Positions 5,412 through 5,415 of a DNA stretch of 5,415 bases are shown here, piece by piece. Within the stretch, counting starts at the first letter, position 1. Each line of letters starts with the position of its first letter. Source of the stretch: Dysgonamonadaceae bacterium (GTDB lineage: Bacteria > Bacteroidota > Bacteroidia > Bacteroidales > Azobacteroidaceae); assembly GCA_031260235.1 (NCBI GenBank), contig JAIRKG010000093.1, forward strand, positions 1 through 5,415. Reading direction: 5' to 3'. The translations under genes and the position numbers were made by a program. The notes beneath the pieces were generated by a model that was not told the DNA's origin, did no database searches, and saw only the letters and a program-made list of their open reading frames with translations.

Positions 5412-5415
5412 ATTT

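Overview
The window looks like ordinary chromosome of a member of the Bacteroidota, most likely Bacteroidales. Three things point this way: no Shine-Dalgarno sequences at the visible starts, a good match to the Bacteroidetes TAnnTTTG -7 promoter element ahead of the radical SAM gene, and the protein types (long-form HisG with a C-terminal regulatory domain; a 572-residue acyl-CoA dehydrogenase of a kind familiar from Bacteroidales). The assignment rests on my reading of the proteins, not on a database search.

Layout. Positions 1-34 are AT-rich and hold no recognisable gene. An intrinsic terminator (35-70, + strand) ends a transcript that begins left of the window. Positions 85-505 contain no gene. 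They hold a cluster of short palindromic, REP-like repeats in both orientations: seven full units, two diverged full-length or near full-length units, a bare core and a half unit. The outer arms are almost always ATTGC/GCAAT. The inner arms change from copy to copy but stay complementary. A promoter candidate (522-555) follows, then a radical SAM protein gene of the YtqA/YhcC family (574-1473, +).

The rest is on the minus strand: an acyl-CoA dehydrogenase (5411-3693), an 80-bp gap, hisG (3612-2761), and hisD (2758-1484), which starts 2 bp after the hisG stop. The radical SAM gene and hisD converge with only 10 bp between their stop codons and no visible terminator for either.

How the genes work together. 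HisG and HisD catalyse the first and last steps of histidine synthesis and are clearly co-transcribed. The hisC and hisB genes that often follow in Bacteroidales are not here, because the next gene is convergent. The acyl-CoA dehydrogenase is a flavoenzyme that would pass electrons to an electron-transfer flavoprotein; its partners would lie beyond the right edge if the usual Bacteroidales arrangement holds. The radical SAM gene is a separate unit, possibly acting in tRNA wobble-uridine modification.

I found no new multi-gene system. The most unusual content is the structure of the palindromic repeat cluster, in which both the inner and (in one unit) the outer arms vary in a compensatory way.
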